This document shows, piece by piece, positions 31,239-37,593 of a stretch of DNA of 37,593 nt. The DNA is from Hymenobacter sp. (GTDB lineage: Bacteria > Bacteroidota > Bacteroidia > Cytophagales > Hymenobacteraceae), in contig JANXUO010000241.1 of assembly GCA_025356245.1 (NCBI GenBank), forward strand, positions 1-37,593. The letters are read 5' to 3'. Numbering within the stretch: position 1 is the first letter of the stretch; every line of letters starts with the position of its first letter. The notes beneath the pieces were generated by a model. That model ran no database searches. It was not told the DNA's origin and saw nothing but the letters and a program-made list of their open reading frames with translations. The translations under genes and the position numbers were made by a program.

Positions 31239-32005
31239 TGGAGGTGCTCACGTTCGACCTAGTGGGCAAGATGGCCCACTTCCGAAAATATTACGCCAAC
31301 AATACGGCCCTGAGTTTCACCCTGCCACCGCGCACTACCCTGATGGGGATGCTGGCGGCCGTGCTGGGCCTGCCCCGCGACACCTATTACGAGGCGCTGG
31401 GCAGCCGGCACCTGCGGCTGGGCGTGGGGGCGTGCGAGCCGCTGAAAAAGGCGTTTCACCGGCTCAACTACCTCAAGGTAGAAGCTGGCAAAGACTTGGA
31501 CGGGTCGAAGGGCCGCATCCAGTTGCCGTTTGAGGTAGTAACGGGCTACGACCTGGCCCGTGACATGGTGCGCTACCGGGTGTACGTAAGCCCCACGACG
31601 AGCGGCGCGGCGGTATTCGAGCAGCTTTGGGAGCGGCTGCGGCCAGGCGGAGCGGGGCCGTATTTTGCCCTGGCGCTGGGCACGGCCAACTTCGGGGCGA
31701 CGGTGCAGGACGTGGCGCGGCACCCGGCGCGGCTGCGGCGGCTGGACGAGGTGACGGACTTCCACTCCGCCGTACCCACGGCGCGGGTGGTGGCCCTGCC
31801 GACGGGCGCAACGGCGGGGGAATTGTCGGTGGAAGAAGAGTTGTTACCCGCCGACTTCGTAGGCGACGGGCAGCGCGAGTTAGCGGCGATGAACCGGGTG
31901 TTGTTTTCGACCAACGGGCGGCCCCTGCGGGCGCAGGTGGCAGGCGAGTTCGTGGAACTAGGCGAAGGAGCCGACGTGCAGCGCATCTTGTTTCTAGAGG
32001 AGTAA
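31238..32005 (+). CDS. cas5: Cas5 (Cas5b/Cas5h-type)
   Basis: The protein is 255 aa from MEVLTFDLVG, overlapping the cas7 stop by one base; the longer 280-aa ORF start is not real. MAHFRKYYANNTALSFTLPPRTTLMGMLAAVLGLPRD is the classic Cas5 N-terminal RAMP segment. Cas5 caps the 5' handle of crRNA and joins it to Cas8. The C-terminus ends GADVQRILFLEE. cas3 follows after 4 bp with an AGGAG-like ribosome site in the cas5 tail. Confidence 0.92.
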   Translation: MEVLTFDLVGKMAHFRKYYANNTALSFTLPPRTTLMGMLAAVLGLPRDTYYEALGSRHLRLGVGACEPLKKAFHRLNYLKVEAGKDLDGSKGRIQLPFEVVTGYDLARDMVRYRVYVSPTTSGAAVFEQLWERLRPGGAGPYFALALGTANFGATVQDVARHPARLRRLDEVTDFHSAVPTARVVALPTGATAGELSVEEELLPADFVGDGQRELAAMNRVLFSTNGRPLRAQVAGEFVELGEGADVQRILFLEE

Positions 32006-32009
32006 GAGA

Positions 32010-34493
32010 ATGCCATACTACTCGCATAGTGCCCCGACAGGCCAAGGCAAGGGACGGCGCGGCTCAAAGCTGCTACGCGACCACGTGGCCGGCGTGGCCG
32101 AAAAGGCTACCGCCGCCTACTTCGACGGGCACGGCCTGCCCGAAGGCGAGCAGGTGCGCGAGCTGGTGGCGCGGGTGTGCCAGGTACACGACCTGGGCAA
32201 GTACACGCCGCACTTTCAGCACTACTTGCTGGGCACGGGGGCCTTCGACCAGCAGCTCAAGCAGCACGCCAAGTTTGGGGCCTACGCGCTGTACGAGTGG
32301 TACCGGAGCGAAGGAAGGGAATGGCTGGGATTGCTGGGCCTGTACCTGGTGGTCCATCACCACAAAAGCCTGACCGACCTGGGCGGATTGGGGCGGCTGG
32401 TGAGCCCGGGCGAAGAACACGCGGACGTGTTTGGGGGGCAATTAGCAAGCCTTGGCGACGAGCTGAATACCGCCTTGCAGGACGGCAACCTGGAGGCGCT
32501 GCGGCCGTTCGTGCGGTTCCCGGAGGCCAAGCCCTTGCAACGGCTGTTGAGCAACTACTGCAAACGGCCGGTGATGCCGCAAAGCATTAAGTGGTATTTT
32601 CTGGTGAATTATGCCTTCTCGCTGCTCATTGAGGCCGACAAGCTGGATGCGTCCGACACGGTGCCCTACCAGCGGCGGGCGCTGCCGACCGGGGCCGTGG
32701 CCGCCCGGTTAGGCCCGGCCCCCTGGGAGCCGGGCATGGCACTGGCGGACCTGAGCCAGAACGGGCTGCGCACCTGGGTGCGGGGCCGGGTGCTGAGTGC
32801 GCTGGACGACCCCGCCCTGGCCAGCGAGCGGCTCTTTACCCTCACCGCGCCCACGGGCATCGGCAAAACGCTCACGGCGCTGGACTTCGCCCTGCGCTTG
32901 CGCGAGCAGGTGGCAACAGCGGAGGGCTACCAGCCGCAAATTATTTACGGACTGCCGTTCATCAACATCATCGAGCAGGCCGTGGCGGAGTACGAGCGGA
33001 CGCTGGGGCAGAAGGTGCTGGCCCACTACCAGTACGCCGACGCGCTGGAGCAGCTGCACGAGCGCAAGCGCGACGACGGGCAAGAGGAAAACGAGGCCTA
33101 CAACAACCAGGCCTACAACCAGAAACGGATGCTGGTGGATACCTGGCAGGGCGATGTGGTAATTACCTCGTTTGTGCAACTGCTGCAAACCTTGATTGGG
33201 CACCGCAACAAACTGCTGCTCAAATTCCATCATTTGGCGGGCAGCATCATTATTTTCGACGAAGTACAGACTCTGCGGCTGGGACAACTGCCACTGGTGG
33301 GCGCGGTGCTCTATTACCTGGCGCGGCACCTCAACGCCCGCGTGCTGCTGATGACGGCCACCCGGCCGCTCACGTTTGAACTGGCCTACCGGGCGATATT
33401 GAAGGACGAGGGCGAGGCCGTGCCGGTGGTGCGCGAACTGCTGCCCGAGTACGAGGCCGTGTTTGGCACGTTTCAGCGCACCCAATTGGTGTCGCTGCTG
33501 CATCAGCCACTGCTTGATGAGGCCGCTTTCGTTGGGCTGGCCTTTAGCAAGTGGTGGTCGACGGAACGGTCGGCGCTGGTGGTGTGCAACCTGGTGCGGC
33601 GCTCGGTGGGGGTGTACGAGGTCGTACGGGCTTACCTGGACGAAATGGGGTTGGACAACCCGCTCTACTACCTCTCGACCAACGTGGTGCCGGTGGCGCG
33701 GCTGGCGGTGATTGAGCAAATCAAGGCTGACCTGCGGGCCGGGCACAAACCGGTACTGATTGCCACGCAGGTGGTCGAAGCTGGGGTGGACCTTGATTTT
33801 GACCTGGGTTTCCGGGACCTAGGGCCGGTGGACTCGCTGGTGCAGGTGGCGGGCCGCATCAACCGCGAGAACAGCCCGGCGCGGGCGTTGGCCCCGCTCT
33901 ACGTGGTGGATTTCAACGACGGTACCCGCAGCGACTGCGAGAAGATTTATGACCGCATCACCACGGAGCAGTCGCGCCGGGCACTGGAGGCGCTTTCGGA
34001 AGACGGAACGCGGCCGATACCGGAGCCGGAATACCTGAGCTTGGTGAGTAAGTATTTTGAGGCCACGGCGGAAGTGAGTGCTTTTGAGGAAGCCCGCAAG
34101 CTGTTTGCGGGGATGAAGGCCCTGAATTACGACAACCGCGAGGCCGATACCACACCCGTGTCGGCGTTCCGGTTGATTGACGACAAGGGCCTGACGGCTT
34201 CCGTGTTTGTGGAGTTGGACGAACGCGGGCGAGAGGTACGGGCTTTATTTAGCGACTACATCCGCAAGCAACTTCCGGCCAGCGAGTGGGAGCGGCACAA
34301 GCGCGACTTTAACCAGCGCATCATTTCGGTACCAGGCTACCTGCCACGGGTGGAAGCGTTGAGACAAACCCAAGCCAACGTACTCTGCGAGGGGCTATTG
34401 GTAATTAATCATCACGAATTGAGCGACTATTATGACCTCACTACCGGATTTCGCCGCGATGCCGAGCCAGCGGGCCAGCACCATATTCTCTGA
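32010..34493 (+). CDS. cas3: Cas3 helicase-nuclease with N-terminal HD domain
   Basis: This 827-aa protein combines both Cas3 activities. The HD nuclease lies at about residues 10-230: LLRDHVAGVAEKA supplies the first His and VHDLGKY the H60-D61 pair. The SF2 helicase shows Walker A TAPTGIGKT (K286), the DEVQ box in IIFDEVQTL (D417), LLMTATRP as motif III, and QVAGRINRENSP as motif VI. It shreds target DNA bound by the complex. The gene overlaps the next ORF, cas6, by up to 62 bp. All motifs look intact. Confidence 0.95.
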   Translation: MPYYSHSAPTGQGKGRRGSKLLRDHVAGVAEKATAAYFDGHGLPEGEQVRELVARVCQVHDLGKYTPHFQHYLLGTGAFDQQLKQHAKFGAYALYEWYRSEGREWLGLLGLYLVVHHHKSLTDLGGLGRLVSPGEEHADVFGGQLASLGDELNTALQDGNLEALRPFVRFPEAKPLQRLLSNYCKRPVMPQSIKWYFLVNYAFSLLIEADKLDASDTVPYQRRALPTGAVAARLGPAPWEPGMALADLSQNGLRTWVRGRVLSALDDPALASERLFTLTAPTGIGKTLTALDFALRLREQVATAEGYQPQIIYGLPFINIIEQAVAEYERTLGQKVLAHYQYADALEQLHERKRDDGQEENEAYNNQAYNQKRMLVDTWQGDVVITSFVQLLQTLIGHRNKLLLKFHHLAGSIIIFDEVQTLRLGQLPLVGAVLYYLARHLNARVLLMTATRPLTFELAYRAILKDEGEAVPVVRELLPEYEAVFGTFQRTQLVSLLHQPLLDEAAFVGLAFSKWWSTERSALVVCNLVRRSVGVYEVVRAYLDEMGLDNPLYYLSTNVVPVARLAVIEQIKADLRAGHKPVLIATQVVEAGVDLDFDLGFRDLGPVDSLVQVAGRINRENSPARALAPLYVVDFNDGTRSDCEKIYDRITTEQSRRALEALSEDGTRPIPEPEYLSLVSKYFEATAEVSAFEEARKLFAGMKALNYDNREADTTPVSAFRLIDDKGLTASVFVELDERGREVRALFSDYIRKQLPASEWERHKRDFNQRIISVPGYLPRVEALRQTQANVLCEGLLVINHHELSDYYDLTTGFRRDAEPAGQHHIL

Positions 34494-35181
34494 GCCAACC
34501 GTAGCTGGGCTGGGACAAGTCCCCCTCACCACCATCACGCTGCCCGAAATCACGCTGCGAACCCGCGACGCGCACAAGCTGCGCGGGTACTTCGGCGAAC
34601 TGTTTCGGGAGCATTCGCCGCTCCTGCACAACCACTACGCCGATGGCACGTTCCGGCAAGGCTACCCGCTGGTGCAATACAAGGTGTTGGGCGGCACCCC
34701 CACGCTGGTGGGCCTGGGCGAGGGCGCGGCGTTGCTCGTGGAGCTGTTTCTGCGCATCCGGGAGCTGGATTTGGAGGGGCGGCGCTACCCGGTGCTGGCC
34801 AAGCACATTACCCACGAGCAGGCGGCGGTGGGCGTGGACGCGGGGGCGCTTCATTCCTACCGCTTCGAAACGCTGTGGCTGCCGCTGAACCAGGAAAACC
34901 ACCGCGAGTACCAGGAGCTGGGGCCGGCGGAACGGCAGCAGCAGCTGAACCGCATCCTGAACAACAACATCCTGGCGTTTCTGAAGCGGGTGGAGGCCGA
35001 CACGACGGCGCGGGTGCTGCTGCAGCTGCGGCTGACGGCACCGGTGGTGACGCTGTTTAAGAACCAGCCGATGCTGGGCTTCGGGGGCGAGTTTGTGACC
35101 AACGCCGTGCTGCCGGCGGGCGTGGGGCTGGGCAAGTCGGTGGCACGCGGGTTCGGGACGGTGGTCAGCAACAACCCCTAG
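34432..35181 (+). CDS. cas6: Cas6b-type crRNA endonuclease
   Basis: This 249-aa protein (or 240 aa from the ATG at 34459) overlaps the cas3 end by 62 or 35 bp. The N-terminal half has AHKLRGYFGELFREHSPLLHNHY and YPLVQYKVLGGTPTLVGLGEGA, which fit the Cas6b N-terminal domain. The end has a Gly-rich loop PAGVGLGKSVARGFGTVV, the RNA-binding feature of Cas6. The catalytic His may be in LHNHY. It should cut the 37-nt repeats to leave the ATTGAAAC tag. Position after cas3 rather than before cas8 is unusual for type I-B. Confidence 0.8.
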   Translation: MTSLPDFAAMPSQRASTIFSEPTVAGLGQVPLTTITLPEITLRTRDAHKLRGYFGELFREHSPLLHNHYADGTFRQGYPLVQYKVLGGTPTLVGLGEGAALLVELFLRIRELDLEGRRYPVLAKHITHEQAAVGVDAGALHSYRFETLWLPLNQENHREYQELGPAERQQQLNRILNNNILAFLKRVEADTTARVLLQLRLTAPVVTLFKNQPMLGFGGEFVTNAVLPAGVGLGKSVARGFGTVVSNNP

Positions 35182-35196
35182 CCTGGCTTACGTCCC

Positions 35197-36222
35197 ATGC
35201 ACCTACACCTCAACAGCTACGGCAGCTACCTCCACGTGAAGGACGAACTGTTTGAAATCAGGAAGAAGAACGCGGCGGGCGAAGTGGAAAAGCACCAGTA
35301 CGCGGCCCACAAGCTGCGCGGCATCGTGCTGGGCCTGGGCACGGCCTTGAGCAGCGACGCCGTGCGGTTGGCCATGCGCCACAACGTGGACCTGCTGTTC
35401 GTGGAAAACGACGGCACGCCGGTGGGGCGGGTGTGGCACAGCCGGCTGGGCAGCACCACCAAAATCAGGAAGGCGCAGCTGGAGGCCAGCCTGGGGGCAG
35501 CCGGGTTGCAGTGGACGAAAACCTGGCTGGATGCGAAGCTGGGCAACCAACTGGAGCTGGTGCGGGGCCTACGCAAGCACCGGGTGCAACACGGCGCGTA
35601 CCTGGACGACAAGCTGACGCGCCTGGAGGCATTGCGCGCGGCCGTGGCCGTGCTGGAAGGCCCGACGGTGGAAACGGTGGCCGCCACCCTGCGCGGGCTG
35701 GAGGGCACGGCGGGCCGGCTGTATTTCGAAACGCTGAGCTTCGTGCTGCCCGCCGACTACCAATTTGCCGGGCGCAGCAGCCGGCCAGCGCTTGACGCGT
35801 TCAACGCCTTCCTGAACTACGGCTACGGCATTCTTTACAGCCGAGTCGAGAAGGCCCTCATCGTGGCCGGCGTGGACCCCTACTTGGGGTTTCTGCACCG
35901 CGACGACTACAACCACCTGAGCATGGTGTTCGACTTCATTGAGCCGTACCGGAACTGGGTGGACGAGGCCGTGTTTCGGCTGTTTACGGCCAAGAAAGTA
36001 AACAAGGCCCACACCGACAAGCTGACCAATGGGGTCAGCCTGAATGCGGATGGCAAGGCCCTGCTGGTGGAAGCGGTGGGGCGGGTGTTGGACGCCGAAA
36101 CCGTGCGGCACCGGGGGCGCAACTTGCTGCGCAGCGTGGCCATGCAATACGACGCCCACAAGTTTGCCAACGCCCTGCTCGGGCAGCCCGATGCGGCGGT
36201 GGGAGCCCCGGAGCAGCTCTGA
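35197..36222 (+). CDS. cas1: Cas1 integrase
   Basis: This 341-aa protein has the Cas1 architecture: an N-terminal beta domain (MHLHLNSYGSYLHVKDELFEI, ALSSDAVRLAMRHNVDLLFVE) and an alpha-helical catalytic domain. Likely metal-binding residues are E169 in GLEGTAGRLYF, H234 in YLGFLHRDDYNH and D246 in VFDFIEPYR. Cas1 with Cas2 inserts spacers next to the leader. It follows cas6 by 15 bp. The family match is strong and the length normal. Confidence 0.96.
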   Translation: MHLHLNSYGSYLHVKDELFEIRKKNAAGEVEKHQYAAHKLRGIVLGLGTALSSDAVRLAMRHNVDLLFVENDGTPVGRVWHSRLGSTTKIRKAQLEASLGAAGLQWTKTWLDAKLGNQLELVRGLRKHRVQHGAYLDDKLTRLEALRAAVAVLEGPTVETVAATLRGLEGTAGRLYFETLSFVLPADYQFAGRSSRPALDAFNAFLNYGYGILYSRVEKALIVAGVDPYLGFLHRDDYNHLSMVFDFIEPYRNWVDEAVFRLFTAKKVNKAHTDKLTNGVSLNADGKALLVEAVGRVLDAETVRHRGRNLLRSVAMQYDAHKFANALLGQPDAAVGAPEQL

Positions 36223-36293
36223 GTCTGGCGGAGGCGGCCGGTTTGGCCCGCCCCAACCAATCATCAAAAATCAACTTTACATCTCATCAGCGC

Positions 36294-36587
36294 ATGATTG
36301 TTTGGGTTTTATACGACATCAAGGCCGACCGGGCGCGGGCGAAGGCAGCCAAGGTTTGCAAGCAGGCGGGGCTGTACCGGGTGCAGCACTCGTGTTTTTT
36401 GGGGTCGCTGGGCGGTTCGGCCGAGCGCGACACGCTGCAACTGCAACTGGCGGCACTTATCGACGAGGACGTGGACAAGGTGTACGTGTTCAACATGAAC
36501 CGGCAAGAGTTACAGCAGACGGTGCTGCTGGGGCAGGCCTTCGACAGACGCCTGGTAACGGACGAGGTACAGGCCCTTTTTCTGTAA
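36294..36587 (+). CDS. cas2: Cas2
   Basis: A 97-aa ferredoxin-like protein starting MIVWVLYDIKADRARAKAAKVC; the conserved Asp8 ends the first strand. QAGLYRVQHSCFLGSLGGSAER and DEDVDKVYVFNMNRQELQQ follow the Cas2 pattern. The 114-aa ORF start is upstream of the likely start and is not used. It forms the core of the Cas1-Cas2 complex. It lies 71 bp after cas1. Confidence 0.94.
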   Translation: MIVWVLYDIKADRARAKAAKVCKQAGLYRVQHSCFLGSLGGSAERDTLQLQLAALIDEDVDKVYVFNMNRQELQQTVLLGQAFDRRLVTDEVQALFL

Positions 36588-36617
36588 CCCTGTAACCCTT
36601 TATCCCCCCTGCCGACC

Positions 36618-37190
36618 ATGACCCTTACGCCCTCGCACTTGATTGAGTACTTGTACTGCCCGCGCTTCACGTACTTCGAGTACGTGCTGCGGGTGCCCCA
36701 ATACGAAGCCGATAACTACAAGGTGATGCGGGGCCGGGGGCTGCACGACGACCGGCTGGAACAGAACAAAGACTATCTGCGGCGCCGGCTGGGCGTAGTG
36801 GACAAGCAATTGGACCAGTACCTGACCAATGACCTGCTGCGCGGCCGGGTGGATGAGGTGCTGAAGTTGGCCGACGGCAGCTGGGCACCCCTGGACTATA
36901 AATTTGCGGAGTGGAAGGACACGGTGTACGAAACCTACCGGACCCAACTCTACTGCTACGCCTGGCTGATAGAGGACAACCTGGGCGGTGAGGTAAAGCG
37001 GGGCTTTATCGTGTACACCCGCAGTCGCAATAAGGTGGTGGAAGTACCGGTAACCCGCGCCGACATAGCCGACGTGAAGCGCGTGGCAGCGGCCGTGCTG
37101 GACATCATCGGCCGCAACGCGTACCCGAAAGCAACCCGCTACAAAAGCCGTTGCGTAACTTGCACCTACCGAAAAATATGCACACAATGA
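36618..37190 (+). CDS. cas4: Cas4 Fe-S nuclease
   Basis: This 190-aa RecB-like nuclease should trim prespacers and check their PAM. Fe-S ligands are C14 (IEYLYCPRF), C179, C182 and C188 in the final RCVTCTYRKICT. The nuclease core has H43 in GRGLHDDRL, D79 in GRVDEVL, and D93 and K95 in LDYKFAEWKD, followed by QLYCYAWL. It is the last gene before the leader, whereas type I-B operons usually put cas4 before cas1. It lies 30 bp after cas2. Confidence 0.94.
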   Translation: MTLTPSHLIEYLYCPRFTYFEYVLRVPQYEADNYKVMRGRGLHDDRLEQNKDYLRRRLGVVDKQLDQYLTNDLLRGRVDEVLKLADGSWAPLDYKFAEWKDTVYETYRTQLYCYAWLIEDNLGGEVKRGFIVYTRSRNKVVEVPVTRADIADVKRVAAAVLDIIGRNAYPKATRYKSRCVTCTYRKICTQ

Positions 37191-37388
37191 ATGGTCGTAG
37201 CCGGGTGATAACTTATCAGGCAAAGGGTTGAAACTGGCATTAACTGACTTTACAACAACAGCTTATGTTTCCGGAAAATGCGGCATTCGCTGTAATTCTA
37301 CGTCCTTTGACCTATTGGGAAATTTATTTTATCTGTTTCAGCAAAGATGATTACAGCTTGTCTGTAAAAGAGTTACATTTGCAGGCGG
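37191..37388 (+). promoter_or_regulatory. CRISPR leader
   Basis: An AT-richer 198-bp stretch between cas4 and the first repeat. TACATTTG at 37374-37381 matches TAnnTTTG and ends 7 bp before repeat 1, so transcription would begin about at the first repeat. A TTG at 37358 is too close to be a normal -33 element. The 101-aa ORF that crosses leader and repeats is not a gene. Confidence 0.7.
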
Positions 37389-37593
37389 CCTCCGGGGCTA
37401 TTCCGACGACCAGACGGATTGAAACACAAGGCCTTAACTGCCTAACCATGAAAGCCCCAACTCCTCCGGGGCTATTCCGACGACCAGACGGATTGAAACT
37501 GCACTGCCTGGCCGAACTCCAGCGCCTGGCCACCAACCTCCGGGGCTATTCCGACGACCAGACGGATTGAAACAGGCGCTGCTCGGCATTCGC
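37389..37593 (+). CRISPR. Type I-B CRISPR array, first three repeats, truncated by window end
   Basis: Three identical 37-bp repeats lie at 37389-37425, 37463-37499 and 37537-37573. They start CCTCCGGGGCTATTCC and end GATTGAAAC, the usual 8-nt ATTGAAAC tag of type I-B crRNA. Spacers are 37 bp each (37426-37462 and 37500-37536), and a third begins at 37574 and runs off the window. Orientation follows the leader and the tag. A weak stem TCCG...CGGA lies just before the tag. The array continues beyond the window, so total size is unknown. I see no spacer match elsewhere in the window. Confidence 0.97.

Noticed and set aside
32709-33746. 345-aa minus-strand ORF
   Set aside because: Antisense to the Cas3 helicase domain, His/Gln-rich and without a recognisable fold.
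36243-36293. Upstream start for Cas2
   Set aside because: The extra 17 residues (MARPNQSSKI...) are not Cas2-like; the family starts directly with the MIVWVLYD strand.
37265-37570. 101-aa ORF across leader and CRISPR repeats
   Set aside because: Repeated peptide blocks (GYSDDQTD-like) come from the CRISPR repeats; not a gene.
1-37593. tRNA, rRNA or riboswitch genes
   Set aside because: I looked for cloverleaf tails, rRNA-like stretches and known riboswitch cores and saw none; small RNAs cannot be excluded by eye.

Overview
The window looks like an accessory replicon, most likely a plasmid, of a high-GC Bacteroidota bacterium. A Hymenobacter-like member of the Cytophagales is my best guess. 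The grounds are GC-rich coding sequence, several promoters with the Bacteroidota -7 box TAnnTTTG, a Rep_3-type initiator with upstream iterons, and many small unrecognised plasmid-type genes. Host and plasmid status are inferences, because no circular end is visible.

Layout. (1) Bases 1-3690 hold a small HTH-like protein, a 19-bp inverted repeat, five iterons, the replication initiator and an AT-rich tract with nested palindromes. (2) Bases 3691-19624 are a complete 15.9-kb Tn3-family transposon. It has 40-bp terminal inverted repeats (37 of 40 identical) and a perfect 5-bp target duplication TAGTA. Next to the left end are a putative res site, a serine resolvase and a full-length TnpA. The rest is cargo: a cupin/DapA-family pair divergent from a MocR-type regulator, a MOSC protein, a HEFAH zinc metallopeptidase, and a nine-gene leftward cluster. 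That cluster encodes a secreted protein, a hexameric tyrosine-coordinated haem protein (HTHP), a protoglobin, a DUF2024 protein, a Rof-like antiterminator, a MarR regulator with four C-terminal cysteines, a cupin, an exported Fe/Mn superoxide dismutase and a group III truncated haemoglobin. An EamA transporter and a PrxQ-type peroxiredoxin follow.

(3) Bases 19625-26950 hold an HNH endonuclease and several unrecognised genes. One gene has an in-frame TAG stop, and the leftward genes share a GTATATACGCACAAA-like element upstream. (4) Bases 26745-27204 are an IS3 remnant that meets a truncated winged-helix gene. (5) Bases 27322-37593 are a WYL regulator, a complete type I-B CRISPR-Cas operon (cas8b-cas7-cas5-cas3-cas6b-cas1-cas2-cas4), a leader and the first three 37-bp repeats of an array that runs off the end.

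How the parts fit together. The transposon can be read as a mobile module for nitrosative and oxidative stress: three different haem-protein folds, SOD and Prx, with a MarR repressor whose likely operator overlaps the operon's -7 box. The CRISPR operon is probably controlled by the adjacent WYL protein through palindromes overlapping its own stop codon and lying just upstream of the cas8b -7 box. Functions rest on motif reading only; no database search was run.
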